A DNA stretch of 64,000 bases from contig NZ_FNCF01000002.1 in NCBI RefSeq assembly GCF_900100695.1, positions 186,001-250,000 on the forward strand, given 5' to 3'. Origin of the DNA: Klenkia brasiliensis (lineage in GTDB: Bacteria > Actinomycetota > Actinomycetes > Mycobacteriales > Geodermatophilaceae). The position numbers and the translations under genes were made by a program. Every line of letters begins with the position of its first letter. The stretch's first letter is position 1. The notes beneath the pieces are model-generated. The model did not search any database and was not told the DNA's origin. It saw only the letters and a list, made by a program, of their open reading frames with translations. Of the stretch, positions 34,653 through 43,790 are shown piece by piece.

Positions 34653-35485
34653 CGGTGCGGTCCTGGCTGTACGTGCCCGGCGACCGGCCCGGCCGGTTCG
34701 CCAAGGCCGCGGCCACCGGGGCCGGCGCCGTCGTCCTGGACCTGGAGGACGCCGTCCCCCCGGCCGGCAAGGACGACGCCCGCGCCGCCGTCGTGGACTG
34801 GCTGGCCGGCCCGCGCGCGGACGTGCAGGTCTGGGTGCGGGTGGGCACCGGGCAGCGGGGTGCCGACGACGTCGCCGCGGTCGCCCGCGGCGCCCGGCTC
34901 ACCGGCGTCGTGCTGCCGAAGGCGTCGTCCCGGGCGCTGCTGGAGCGGGTGCACGACCAGCTGCTCGCCGCCGAGGACGCGACCGGCCGGGCGCCGTGCA
35001 GCATCGGGGTGAGCCCGCTGGTGGAGAGCGCCGCCGGGGTGCTGGCCGCACCGGCGCTGGCCGGCGGACCGCGGGTGCGCTGCCTGCAGCTCGGCGAGGT
35101 CGACCTGGCCGCCGACCTGGGCGTCACCCCCGGCCCGGACGGCGCCGAGCTGCTGCTGGCCCGGTCCTCGGTCGTGCTGGCCTCGGCCGCGGCCGGGATC
35201 ACCCCGCCACCGGCCGCGGTGTCCACGGAGTTCCGCGACCTGGCCGCCTTCGAGGCGCAGACCCGCCGGATGGTCGCCCTCGGCTTCCGGGGCCGCGCCT
35301 GCATCCACCCCGCGCAGGTCGAGGTGGTCGAGCGGGTCTGCCGGCCCACCCCGGAGGAGGTCGCCGCCGCCCGCGACGTCCTGGCTCGGCTGGACGCGTC
35401 ACCGGGGGTCGCGGTCGGCGCCGACGGGAGGCTGCTCGACGAGGCCGTCGCCCGCCAGGCCCGCGCCACCCTCGGCCTCGCCTGA
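34649..35485 (+). CDS. HpcH/HpaI aldolase - citrate lyase beta-like CoA lyase (CitE family)
   Basis: 278 residues. SWLYVPGDRPGRFAKA, VVLDLEDAVPP and RACIHPAQVEVV are the CitE/malyl-CoA lyase hallmarks; the Glu and Asp of LEDAV bind Mg2+. It should split a hydroxyacyl-CoA (malyl-, methylmalyl- or citramalyl-CoA). Its GTG overlaps the acyl-CoA dehydrogenase stop. It completes a CoA-transfer, oxidation, hydration and cleavage sequence. Confidence 0.9.
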   Translation: MTVRSWLYVPGDRPGRFAKAAATGAGAVVLDLEDAVPPAGKDDARAAVVDWLAGPRADVQVWVRVGTGQRGADDVAAVARGARLTGVVLPKASSRALLERVHDQLLAAEDATGRAPCSIGVSPLVESAAGVLAAPALAGGPRVRCLQLGEVDLAADLGVTPGPDGAELLLARSSVVLASAAAGITPPPAAVSTEFRDLAAFEAQTRRMVALGFRGRACIHPAQVEVVERVCRPTPEEVAAARDVLARLDASPGVAVGADGRLLDEAVARQARATLGLA

Positions 35486-35556
35486 CCGGGACACCACCAG
35501 GTCTACGATTCCCGTCGTCGGGGGACCGGCGGACGACGGGATCCGTAGGGGGAGCA

Positions 35557-36030
35557 ATGGTCGAGCGGCACGCGGTGGCCCTGGACGACACGTCGCGGGC
35601 GATCATCGAGCAGCTGCAGCAGGACGGCCGCCGCCCCTACGCCCGCATCGCCGAGGCCGTCGGGCTGAGCGAGGCCGCCGTCCGGCAGCGGGTGCAGCGG
35701 CTGCTGGACGCCGGGGTCATGCAGATCGTCGCGGTCACCGACCCCCGCCAGGTCGGGTTCCCGCGCCAGGCCATGGTCGGCGTCCGGGTGCGCGGCGACA
35801 GCCGGGTGGTCGCCGACGCGCTGGCCGCCTTCGACGAGGTCGACTACGTGGTCATCTCCGCGGGCTCGCTGGACCTGCTGGTCGAGGTGGTCTGCGTCGA
35901 CGACACCCAGCTGCTGGACGTCGTCAGCCGGATCCGGGCGGTCGAGGGCGTGGAGTCCACCGAGACCTTCCTGTACCTGGGCCTGGCCAAGCAGACCTAC
36001 GCCTGGGGCACCCGCCCCCCGGAGGCCTGA
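35557..36030 (+). CDS. Lrp/AsnC-family transcriptional regulator
   Basis: 157 residues: N-terminal helix-turn-helix (DDTSRAIIEQLQQDGRRPYARIAEAVGLSEAAVRQRVQRL) and a C-terminal RAM effector domain (VVADALAAFDEVDYVVISAGSLDLLVEV). These regulators sense amino acids. It sits between two operons; the nearby amine and guanidino genes are plausible targets. ATG preceded by GGGGGAG. Confidence 0.92.
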   Translation: MVERHAVALDDTSRAIIEQLQQDGRRPYARIAEAVGLSEAAVRQRVQRLLDAGVMQIVAVTDPRQVGFPRQAMVGVRVRGDSRVVADALAAFDEVDYVVISAGSLDLLVEVVCVDDTQLLDVVSRIRAVEGVESTETFLYLGLAKQTYAWGTRPPEA

Positions 36031-36084
36031 GACCGGAGGCCTGAGCACAGCCTTCCCTCGCTGGCAGGACGATCATGCGCGACC

Positions 36085-36090
36085 TACCGT
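36085..36090 (+). promoter_or_regulatory. Candidate -10 box of a leaderless VIT-family transcript
   Basis: TACCGT ends 7 bases before the GTG start of the next gene, a distance that would put the transcription start on the start codon. No ribosome site is present, in agreement with a leaderless mRNA. The same arrangement occurs at 57555. Confidence 0.4.
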
Positions 36091-36097
36091 CGCCGCC

Positions 36098-36820
36098 GTG
36101 ACGACGCAGGACGCACCCACCCACGAGGGCGAGCCGCACGCCGGTGCCCTGAGCTCCCGGCTGAACTGGCTGCGCGCCGGGGTGCTCGGCGCCAACGACG
36201 GCATCGTCTCCACCGCCGGCCTGGTGGTCGGCGTCGCGGGGGCCACCACCGCCGACGGCCCGGTGCTCACTGCCGGGGTCGCCGGCCTGGTCGCCGGTGC
36301 GGTGTCGATGGCCCTGGGCGAGTACGTGTCGGTGAGCAGCCAGCGCGACAGCGAGCGGGCCCTGGTGCGCAAGGAGAAGCGCGAGCTCGCCGAGATGCCC
36401 GAGCAGGAGCTCGAGGAGCTCGCCGCGATCTACCAGACCAAGGGCCTGTCGCCGGCCACCGCCCGCCGGGTCGCCGAGGAGCTCACCGAGCACGACGCCC
36501 TCGCCGCCCACGTCGAGGCCGAGCTGGGCATCGACCCCGACGAGCTGACCAACCCCTGGCAGGCCGCGGGCGCCTCCGCGCTGTCGTTCACCCTCGGCTC
36601 GCTGCTGCCGCTGGCCGCGATCCTGCTCGCGCCCACCGGCGTCCGGGTGCCGGTCACCTTCGTGGTGGTGCTGCTCGCCCTGGCCCTCACCGGCGCGGTG
36701 AGCGCGACGCTGGGCGGGTCGCCGGTGCGCACCGCCGTCGTCCGGCTGGTCGTCGGCGGCGCGATCGCGATGGCCGTGACGTTCGGCATCGGCGCCCTGG
36801 TGGGCGGCGCGGTCGGGTAG
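36098..36820 (+). CDS. VIT1/CCC1-family transporter
   Basis: 240 residues. The N-terminal RLNWLRAGVLGANDGIVSTAGLVVGVAGAT is the family signature, five membrane helices are predicted, and a cytoplasmic loop between helices 2 and 3 is rich in Glu (EMPEQELEELAAIY). Relatives move Fe2+ or Mn2+ into storage compartments or out of the cell. GTG start, apparently leaderless. It converges on the ureohydrolase gene with a 1-base gap. Confidence 0.92.
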   Translation: MTTQDAPTHEGEPHAGALSSRLNWLRAGVLGANDGIVSTAGLVVGVAGATTADGPVLTAGVAGLVAGAVSMALGEYVSVSSQRDSERALVRKEKRELAEMPEQELEELAAIYQTKGLSPATARRVAEELTEHDALAAHVEAELGIDPDELTNPWQAAGASALSFTLGSLLPLAAILLAPTGVRVPVTFVVVLLALALTGAVSATLGGSPVRTAVVRLVVGGAIAMAVTFGIGALVGGAVG

Positions 36821-36821
36821 G

Positions 36822-37766
36822 TCAGGCGCGGTTGAGCGCCAGCACGCTGAGCAGCTCGTAGGCCGTGTGCGAGGCCGCCACCGCGGTGAGCTCGGCGTGG
36901 TCGTAGGCGGGGGAGACCTCGACGACGTCCGCGCCGACCACGTCGAGCCCGACGAGGCCGCGCAGGGTGTGCAGCAGCTCCCTGCTGGTCAGCCCGCCGG
37001 CCTCGGGCGTCCCGGTGCCCGGCGCGTGGGCGGGGTCCAGCACGTCGATGTCCACCGACACGTAGACCGGGCCGTCGCCCAGCCGGCGGCGCATCCGCTC
37101 CACGACGCTGGCCACCCCGTCGACCTCGTAGTCGTCGCTGCGGACCACCTGGAAGCCGAGGACGGCGTCGTCCTCGAGGTCCTGCTTGGAGTACAGCGGG
37201 CCACGGATCCCGATGTGCATCGACCGCTCCAGGTCGACCAGGCCCTCCTCGCTGGCCCGCCGGAACGGGGTCCCGTGCGTGTAGGGCGCGCCGAAGTAGG
37301 TGTCCCAGGTGTCCAGGTGGGCGTCGAAGTGCAGGACGGCGACCGGGCCGTGGTCGCGGGCCACCGAGCGCAGGATCGGCAGCGCCACGGTGTGGTCGCC
37401 GCCCAGGGTGAGCACCTGGGCGCCGTCGGCCCGCAGCGCCGAGATGCCGTCGTCGATGGTTTGGATGGCCTCCTCGATGTCGAACGGGTTCACCCCGAGG
37501 TCGCCGGCGTCGGCCACCTGCTGGGTGCCGAACGGCATCGCGTCCAGCGCCGGGTTGTACGGGCGCAGCAGCTTCGACCCCGCCCGCACGTGGCCCGGGC
37601 CGAACCGGGCGCCGGGCCGGTAGCTGACCCCGGAGTCGAACGGGATCCCGACCACGGCGACGTCCGCGCGGGACACCTCGTCCAGCCGGGGCAGCCGGGC
37701 GAAGGTGGCCGGGCCGCCGTAGCGGGGGACCTTCGTCGCGTCGACCGGGCCGATGGGGGTGGTCAC
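36822..37766 (-). CDS. Ureohydrolase (agmatinase / guanidinobutyrase family), first copy
   Basis: 314-residue arginase-fold enzyme. The binuclear Mn site is complete: [14 protein letters not shown], and [22 protein letters not shown]. It releases urea from a guanidino compound; substrate choice among agmatine, guanidinobutyrate and related molecules cannot be read by eye. GTG start overlaps the NTF2-like gene stop. Last gene of a minus-strand trio with an NCS1 permease, so the permease may import its substrate. Confidence 0.92.
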   Translation of the reverse strand: MTTPIGPVDATKVPRYGGPATFARLPRLDEVSRADVAVVGIPFDSGVSYRPGARFGPGHVRAGSKLLRPYNPALDAMPFGTQQVADAGDLGVNPFDIEEAIQTIDDGISALRADGAQVLTLGGDHTVALPILRSVARDHGPVAVLHFDAHLDTWDTYFGAPYTHGTPFRRASEEGLVDLERSMHIGIRGPLYSKQDLEDDAVLGFQVVRSDDYEVDGVASVVERMRRRLGDGPVYVSVDIDVLDPAHAPGTGTPEAGGLTSRELLHTLRGLVGLDVVGADVVEVSPAYDHAELTAVAASHTAYELLSVLALNRA

Positions 37767-38143
37767 TGCGCTGCTCCAGACGGTGAGAGGTGTTCGTGGA
37801 CGACCAGCCAGCGGTCGCCGTCGGGGACCAGGACGACGGTCTCCCGCTCGTGCGTCGTCGCCTCGCCCTCGTGGGTGGCGACCGTGGTGACGACGGAGTG
37901 GGTGGCCACCGCGGTCTCGCCGACCAGCTGCACGTGCTGGTCGGTGGAGGTGCAGGCCAGCACCCGGAAGCCGTCGTCGGCCACCCACGACCGCCACGCC
38001 GTCCGGTACTCCTCCCGGGAGCCGAACCGCGGGCTGCCGGGCAGCACGAAGGTGGCGTCGGGGTGCATCCGGGCGAAGTAGGCGTCCTCGTCCGACGACG
38101 CGAACGCCGCGACCAGGTCGTCCAGCGCCTCCAGCGGGGTCAC
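37763..38143 (-). CDS. NTF2-like / SnoaL-type protein
   Basis: 126 residues forming a small NTF2-like cone fold: [29 protein letters not shown] at the start and [18 protein letters not shown] at the end. Similar proteins accompany hydrolases such as AtzH-type subunits, but no activity can be assigned. Start and stop overlap both neighbours by four bases. Confidence 0.75.
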   Translation of the reverse strand: MTPLEALDDLVAAFASSDEDAYFARMHPDATFVLPGSPRFGSREEYRTAWRSWVADDGFRVLACTSTDQHVQLVGETAVATHSVVTTVATHEGEATTHERETVVLVPDGDRWLVVHEHLSPSGAAQ

Positions 38144-39666
38144 GCGGGCAGCTCCGCACCGGCCGGGCGGACCGGGTCGGTGATCGGCCGGGCCTCACCG
38201 GGCGTGCTGGGCACCCAGCGCGGGCCCTGCGGGCCGAAGACGTAGCGCGGCTCGGGGAAGACGAACAGCGACCCCAGGTAGATGACCGCGGCCAGCAGCA
38301 GGGCCACCGGCAGGCTGACGTCGACCCCGCCGAACGCGTTCGTGAACGGCCCCACGATCAGCGGCGGGTAGTTGGCGAACAGCAGGCCGATGACCGCCGA
38401 GGGGATCCAGGCGACCATGCCGCGCCAGTTGACCCCGCCGGAGAACCAGTAGATGCCGCCCTCGCGGCCCTGGTTGAACACCTGGACGGCGGTCGGGTCG
38501 TAGAACCCGCGGCGCACCACGTAGCCCAGCGCCATGATCACCATCCACGGCGTGGTGCAGATGACGATCGCGCCGATGAAGGCGTTCACGCTGCCCACCA
38601 GGTCGAAGGCCAGCCGCCCGACCAGGATGAACACGAAGCTCAGCGCGCCGATCACCAGCGAGGCCCGCACCCGGCCCAGCCGCGGGAACACCGAGGAGAA
38701 GTCCAGCCCGGTGCCGTACAGCGAGGTCACGCCGGTCGACAGGCCACCGAGGACGGCGACCACCATGAGCAGCAGGGCGTACCAGAGCGGGGAGAGCTGG
38801 ACGAGGGCGAACACGTAGTCGGCCTCGCCGGCCACCAGCGTCGCCGTCGCCACGCCGAACAGGAACGGCACCAGCGTGGCCAGCTGCGCGGCGACCGTGG
38901 CGCCCAGCAGCCGGGCCCGCGACGTGGCGGCGGGGATGTAGCGCGACCAGTCGCCGAGGAAGGCGCCGAAGGACACCGGGTTGCCCATCACGATGAGCAC
39001 GCTGAGCACGAAGGTGGGGGCGAAGGAGCCCAGCGCGTAGGCGTCGGGGCCGGGGTCGTAGCCGGCGTCGAACACGCCGGCGTAGGCGACCAGGCCGAGC
39101 AGGATGAGCACGGTGTTGCCGATGACCACGACCTTGTTGACCAGCAGCATGAACTGGTAGCCGTAGACCACGACGACGATGACCAGGCCGCCGAGCAGCG
39201 CGTAGACCAGGGCGCGCACGAGGTCGGTGTCGGGCAGGCCGACGAGCCGGTTGCCGGCCGCGACCAGGGCGTCGCCGGAGACCCACACCGAGATCGAGTA
39301 GAACGCGATCGCGGTCAGCAGCGACAGGAACGACCCCACGATCCGGCCGCGGACGCCGAAGTGCGCCGATGAGGACACCGCGTTGTTGGTGCCGGTGCGC
39401 GGGCCGAACAGGCCCATCGGCGACAGGATCAGCCCGCCCAGCACCACGCCCAGCACGGTCGCGGCGGCGGCCTCGGCGAAGGACAGGCCCAGCAGCACCG
39501 GGAACGTGCCCAGGATGATGGTGGCGAAGGTGTTGGCGCCGCCGAACTGGATGCGCAGCAGGTCCAGCGGTCGCGACGTCCGCTCGGCGTCGGGGATGGT
39601 GTCGATGCCGTGCTGCTCGACCTCCAGCGCGCGGGGGCGACGGGTCGGGGTGGGCGTGCTGGCCAT
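38140..39666 (-). CDS. NCS1-family permease (cytosine/purine permease-like)
   Basis: 508 residues with about 12 membrane helices. [18 protein letters not shown] and [20 protein letters not shown] near the N-terminus, and [16 protein letters not shown] in the middle, are NCS1 hallmarks. The family imports purines, pyrimidines, hydantoins and some guanidino-like heterocycles. ATG start with GGAGGAGAG. First gene of the trio, divergent from the cyclase gene. Confidence 0.92.
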   Translation of the reverse strand: MASTPTPTRRPRALEVEQHGIDTIPDAERTSRPLDLLRIQFGGANTFATIILGTFPVLLGLSFAEAAAATVLGVVLGGLILSPMGLFGPRTGTNNAVSSSAHFGVRGRIVGSFLSLLTAIAFYSISVWVSGDALVAAGNRLVGLPDTDLVRALVYALLGGLVIVVVVYGYQFMLLVNKVVVIGNTVLILLGLVAYAGVFDAGYDPGPDAYALGSFAPTFVLSVLIVMGNPVSFGAFLGDWSRYIPAATSRARLLGATVAAQLATLVPFLFGVATATLVAGEADYVFALVQLSPLWYALLLMVVAVLGGLSTGVTSLYGTGLDFSSVFPRLGRVRASLVIGALSFVFILVGRLAFDLVGSVNAFIGAIVICTTPWMVIMALGYVVRRGFYDPTAVQVFNQGREGGIYWFSGGVNWRGMVAWIPSAVIGLLFANYPPLIVGPFTNAFGGVDVSLPVALLLAAVIYLGSLFVFPEPRYVFGPQGPRWVPSTPGEARPITDPVRPAGAELPA

Positions 39667-39722
39667 CGCGGCTCTCCTCCTCGGCGGTGACGGGGGCCAC
39701 CGAGCGGTACCGTAGATCCACT

Positions 39723-39739
39723 GTTGCCCCGAAGGCAAC
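39723..39739. promoter_or_regulatory. Inverted repeat in the NCS1 / cyclase divergent promoter
   Basis: GTTGCC-CCGAA-GGCAAC: perfect 6-base arms around a 5-base spacer, in the 102-base region between two divergent genes. It could be an operator for a shared regulator; a short hairpin in the cyclase leader is the alternative. Confidence 0.4.
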
Positions 39740-39768
39740 GAAAGTTCACCACAGCGAAACGAGGACAC

Positions 39769-40431
39769 GTGCGCGTCACACGGCTGGTCGACCTCTCGGT
39801 CCCCGTGGACGCCGGCACGCAGGTCTTCCCCGGCGACCCGGTGTTCGCCTCGCACCCGCACGCCACGGCCGCCGCCGACGGCTTCCACGTGCAGGCGATC
39901 AGCATGGGCTCGCAGACCGGCACCCACGTCGACGCCCCGTTCCACTTCGCCGACGACGGGCTGCGCATCGACCAGCTCGACCTCGGCCTGTTCACCGGCC
40001 CGGCGGTGCTGCTCGACGTCCGCGGCCGGGCCCCCCGCAGCCGGCTGACCTGGGCCGACCTCGGCGAGCCCGACCTCGCCCCCGGCACGCTGGTGCTGCT
40101 GCACACCGGCTGGTCGGCGCACTACGGCACCCCGGCCTACTTCGACCACCCGTACCTCGACGCCGGCGCCGCGCAGCGCCTGCTGGACGCCGGCATCCGC
40201 ACCGTCGGCCTGGACGCGCCCAACCTGGACCTCACGCCGACCGCGGACGACCCCGGCGAGGGCTACCCCGTGCACCACCTGCTCGCCGCCGCCGGCGGGG
40301 TCATCTGCGAGAACCTGGCCAACCTCGCCGCCGTGGACTTCGCCGACCCGTTCGTCTCCCTGCTGCCGCTGCGACTGACCGGTGCCGACGGCGCCCCGGT
40401 CCGCGCGGTCGCCCTCCAGCTGGCCCCCTGA
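39769..40431 (+). CDS. Cyclase family protein (kynurenine formamidase-like)
   Basis: 220 residues with the metal motif GSQTGTHVDAPFHF, of the HxGTHxDxPxH type found in arylformamidases, isatin hydrolases and related cyclases. The rest of the pattern fits: DLSVPVDAGTQVFPGDP at the start and GYPVHHLLAAAGGVICENLANL near the end. It hydrolyses a formyl-amide or a lactam. GTG start with GAGGA upstream, divergent from the permease. Confidence 0.9.
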   Translation: MRVTRLVDLSVPVDAGTQVFPGDPVFASHPHATAAADGFHVQAISMGSQTGTHVDAPFHFADDGLRIDQLDLGLFTGPAVLLDVRGRAPRSRLTWADLGEPDLAPGTLVLLHTGWSAHYGTPAYFDHPYLDAGAAQRLLDAGIRTVGLDAPNLDLTPTADDPGEGYPVHHLLAAAGGVICENLANLAAVDFADPFVSLLPLRLTGADGAPVRAVALQLAP

Positions 40432-40528
40432 CCACCCCGACCGGGTCGGACCGCGCCCGGCGCGCAGGCACGGGCGCCCGGCTGCTGTTCTACTGATCAT
40501 CGGCCGCACGGTGCGGTCGGGGACGGGG

Positions 40529-41401
40529 GTGGACGTGGCGCTGGCGCTGCACGCTGCCGCCCGCTCGCACACCGGGCCGCGGCCGGACAACCAGGACTCC
40601 GGTCTGGTGTCCCCCGCCCTGGTCGCGGTGGCCGACGGCGTGGGCGGCAACGTCGGCGGCGCGGTCGCCTCCGGCCTGGTCGTCTCCTGGCTCGCGCCGC
40701 TGGGTGCGGGCCTGCTGGCCGACGAGCCCGACGGCGGCATGGCCCGGCTGGTGTCGGCGGCCAACGAGCGCATCCGCACCGCGGTGACCCACCGGCCCCG
40801 GCTCGAGGGCATGGCCACCACGCTGTGCGCGGTCGGCGTGCAGGGCGACTCCGCGGTGCTCGCGCACATCGGTGACTCCCGCGCCTACCGCTGGCGCGCG
40901 CCCGAGCTGGTGCAGCTGACCCGCGACCACACCCTCGTGCAGGCGCTCATGGACGCCGGCTCGATCACCGCCGAGGAGGCGCTGGTGCACCCGCAGCGCT
41001 CCGCGGTGTACGCGGCGCTGCACGGCGGCACCGACGACGTCGAGGGCCTGGAGGTGCTCGCCGTCGACGTCCGGCCCGGCGACCGGCTGCTGGTCTGCTC
41101 CGACGGCCTGTCCGGCGCACTGCCCGCGCAGGTCATCGCCGAGCTGCTCGCGGTGGCCGAGAACGCCGACCAGGCGGCGGCCACCCTGCTCGGCGCCGCG
41201 CTCGCCGCCCCCGCCTCGGACAACGTCACCGTCGTCGTCGCCGACGTCCTCGACGACATGGTCGACGGCCGGCCGGCCACCCGGTACCGCACGGTCGGCG
41301 CGGCCTCCGGTGCCCGCGACGAGACCGTCGAGGTGCTCGAGGCGCTGTGGCCCGGGCCCGCCACCGGCGCGTTCCGGCCGGTCGCGGCGTCCTCGGACTG
41401 A
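40529..41401 (+). CDS. PP2C-family serine/threonine protein phosphatase
   Basis: 290 residues. The metal and phosphate motifs of bacterial PP2C are present in order: RPDNQD, VAVADGVGGN, HIGDSRAYRW, LTRDHTLVQALMDAG, LLVCSDGLSG and SDNVTVVV. It dephosphorylates Ser/Thr in partner proteins. No kinase is adjacent. GTG at 40529 chosen because the conserved N-terminus follows at once; an in-frame GTG at 40511 is possible. Confidence 0.9.
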   Translation: MDVALALHAAARSHTGPRPDNQDSGLVSPALVAVADGVGGNVGGAVASGLVVSWLAPLGAGLLADEPDGGMARLVSAANERIRTAVTHRPRLEGMATTLCAVGVQGDSAVLAHIGDSRAYRWRAPELVQLTRDHTLVQALMDAGSITAEEALVHPQRSAVYAALHGGTDDVEGLEVLAVDVRPGDRLLVCSDGLSGALPAQVIAELLAVAENADQAAATLLGAALAAPASDNVTVVVADVLDDMVDGRPATRYRTVGAASGARDETVEVLEALWPGPATGAFRPVAASSD

Positions 41402-41458
41402 TCACCCCTGCGGGGGAGGACCCCTGCAGAACGCGCTGGCCAGGCCGACACCACAGGC

Positions 41459-41896
41459 GTGACCACCCTGCTCGACGTCGACGCCACCACGCTGCTGCCC
41501 GGCCGTTCCGCCCTGCTGGACGTCCTGGGCCTGCGCCGGCCCACCCCGCCGGCGGCCCCCACCACCGGCCTGGTGCTGATCGGCCTGCCCGCACCCGCCG
41601 GCCTGCCCCTCGGCGCCGGCCAGCTGGTCGAGGCCGCAGCCGGGCTGTCGGGTGCGCTGCTGCCCGGCGAGTGGCTGGCCCGGCACGGCGCGGACGCGTT
41701 CGCCGTCGTCACCGAGGAGCCGATGACGGCCACCGCCGGCCGGCTGCTGGCGGCGCTGCCCCCGGGTGCCGCCGCCGGCGTCTGCCCGGTGACCGCCGAC
41801 CGCACCGCGGTCGACGTCCTCCGGCTGGCCGCCCTCGGCCTGGTGCTGGCCCGCCTGGGCGAGCCGGGGGCGGTGGTCCGCTACCCCACCGCCTGA
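41459..41896 (+). CDS. Hypothetical protein resembling a degenerate GGDEF domain
   Basis: 145 residues. The opening DATTLLPGRSALLDVL parallels the DxLTGLPNRxxL start of GGDEF domains, and EWLARHGADAFAVV (71-84) lines up with the xVARxGGDEFxxL active-site turn, but reads GADAF in place of GGDEF. The Asp/Glu needed for cyclase activity are partly lost, so the protein is unlikely to make c-di-GMP. The similarity is by eye only. It lies 57 bases after the PP2C gene. Confidence 0.5.
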   Translation: MTTLLDVDATTLLPGRSALLDVLGLRRPTPPAAPTTGLVLIGLPAPAGLPLGAGQLVEAAAGLSGALLPGEWLARHGADAFAVVTEEPMTATAGRLLAALPPGAAAGVCPVTADRTAVDVLRLAALGLVLARLGEPGAVVRYPTA

Positions 41897-41903
41897 CCCG
41901 CGC

Positions 41904-43790
41904 TCAGTGGCAGTGCGGCTTGCCCGACGCCGACGGGGGCATCGACAGGGTGGGGTTGCGGTCGAAGAAGCCGGTCGGCTTGAGCTCGAACCGCACGATG
42001 TCCACCGGCATGACCGGCCAGTCCTCCACCCGCGGCACGTGGTGCAGCCCGAACACGTGCCAGAGCACGACGTCGGTCGCCTCCACCGACCGCCCCGCCT
42101 TCGTCCACTCCGGCAGGCCGGCGTCCCGCGAGCTCTGGTTGCAGAACTCCCCGGACGGCCAGCGCTCCTCGGGGTCGAACGGGCTCACCCACACCGGGTG
42201 CGCGACCACCCCGGCGCGCTGCATCAGCGGTGACTCCGGCCCGGCCAGCGCGGGGATGGCCGCGGTCGGCACCAGCTTGTAGGACGTCGGCGCGCCCCAC
42301 GCGTTCCGCCGGGACGCCGAGGTCACGGCGAACCCGCGCTGCGAGGCCCAGTCCAGGTCGAACCCGCCCTCGGTGGTGATCGCCGCCTTCCGCGGGGTCA
42401 GCGCCATGCCGTAGGGGTTGTCCGGGCCGATCGGCGGCACCTCGGTGTGCGACTGCACGACGGTGTTGTCGGGGGTGTCGACCTCCATGTCCAACCGGGC
42501 CACGATGAAGTGCTGGTGGACCGGTGCGTAGGTGTGGTCGTCGACGACGGTGCCGTGCTCGGGCGGGGTGCCCTCGTAGGAGGAGGTCACCATGATCCCG
42601 GTGGCCCGGACCTCGCACTCGATCTGGCCGTCGGGGTAGAAGCGCCAGTAGACGAGGTACTCGTAGTTGGCCACGGTGGCGTGGAAGCTGACCACCAGCC
42701 GGCGGGACCGGCGCACCTCGGCACCGGCGTGCTCGTCGACGTGCTTCCACAGCACGCCGTCGTCCTCCTCGTGGATGCACACGGCGTTGGTGATCGTGTA
42801 CGGCTCGCCGTGGCTGTCGTGCAGCACGGCGTCGAGGTAGGTGATCTCGCCGAGGCAGTCGCAGCCCAGCTCCAGCGAGGTGGTCATGAAGCCCAGGCCC
42901 CACTCGCCGATGTCGAAGGCGGTGCGCCGGTGGTGGTCGGTGCTGGGGTCGCGGTAGGGCACCACCATCTCGGCGAAGCTCATCCGGTGGGCCACCGAGC
43001 GGCCGTCGATGGACACCCGGTGCAGCACCAGGCCCTCGCGGTGGTTGAAGCCGATGCGCATCGACCAGTCCAGCCAGCGCAGCTCGTTGCCCTGCATCGA
43101 CAGCGAGACGCCCTCGGGCTGGGTGAGGTCGAAGGGCTTGACGTCGGTGCGCTCGACCAGGCCGGGGACCAGCGAGGGGACGTACTCGCCCATCGCGCCG
43201 GTCGGGGCCGCGACGCGGAAGGTGTCCTCGATGTCCAGCAGCTCCATGGTGTTGAGGTCCACCACGTGGTGCAGCCCGTTGACCGGGTGGGCGTAGGGGT
43301 TGCCGTTCGGGGTCTCCCGCACCCAGACGTCGGTCCAGCCGACCCGGCGGTCGGCGAACTGCTGCGGGATGAGCGAGTGCCCGTAGGCCCAGGTGTCGAT
43401 GAGCACCAGGTCCAGGTCGGTGATGCCGCGCTCGGCCAGCGAGGCGATGACCTGCGGGTGCTTGATGAGCTCGACGTGCGCCTCGTGCCACTCGTCGACG
43501 GTCATGTTCGGCTGCTCACCGGGGACCGGCGTCCACGCCAGGACGGCGTCGTCGGTGAGCGACACGACGGCCTTGTAGGCCGAGTTCGAGGCCCGGTCGA
43601 AGCAGGTCACCAGCGCTTCACGGGGGTTGGGGTCGCCCGTCGTCCAGGTGCGGACGACGTCCTTGGCGGGCTCGCGCAGCTCGATGCAGGCGAACCGCCA
43701 GCCCTCGGCCACGCCCTTCTCCCGGCGCAGGATCGCCGCGGCGGCCCGGAACTCGTCGGCGGACAGCGGGTCGAGCGGGTGCGCGGTCAT
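41904..43790 (-). CDS. Copper amine oxidase (primary-amine oxidase)
   Basis: 628 residues, usual length. The TPQ cofactor precursor is Y376 in VANYEYLVYW (consensus TxxNY(D/E)); the copper histidines fit HQHFIVARLDME and the HPVWVSPF region. It oxidises a primary amine to aldehyde, ammonia and H2O2; no signal peptide is seen, so it is likely cytoplasmic. ATG overlaps the second ureohydrolase stop (ATGA). With the aldehyde dehydrogenase across the promoter, it fits polyamine or agmatine breakdown. Confidence 0.95.
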   Translation of the reverse strand: MTAHPLDPLSADEFRAAAAILRREKGVAEGWRFACIELREPAKDVVRTWTTGDPNPREALVTCFDRASNSAYKAVVSLTDDAVLAWTPVPGEQPNMTVDEWHEAHVELIKHPQVIASLAERGITDLDLVLIDTWAYGHSLIPQQFADRRVGWTDVWVRETPNGNPYAHPVNGLHHVVDLNTMELLDIEDTFRVAAPTGAMGEYVPSLVPGLVERTDVKPFDLTQPEGVSLSMQGNELRWLDWSMRIGFNHREGLVLHRVSIDGRSVAHRMSFAEMVVPYRDPSTDHHRRTAFDIGEWGLGFMTTSLELGCDCLGEITYLDAVLHDSHGEPYTITNAVCIHEEDDGVLWKHVDEHAGAEVRRSRRLVVSFHATVANYEYLVYWRFYPDGQIECEVRATGIMVTSSYEGTPPEHGTVVDDHTYAPVHQHFIVARLDMEVDTPDNTVVQSHTEVPPIGPDNPYGMALTPRKAAITTEGGFDLDWASQRGFAVTSASRRNAWGAPTSYKLVPTAAIPALAGPESPLMQRAGVVAHPVWVSPFDPEERWPSGEFCNQSSRDAGLPEWTKAGRSVEATDVVLWHVFGLHHVPRVEDWPVMPVDIVRFELKPTGFFDRNPTLSMPPSASGKPHCH

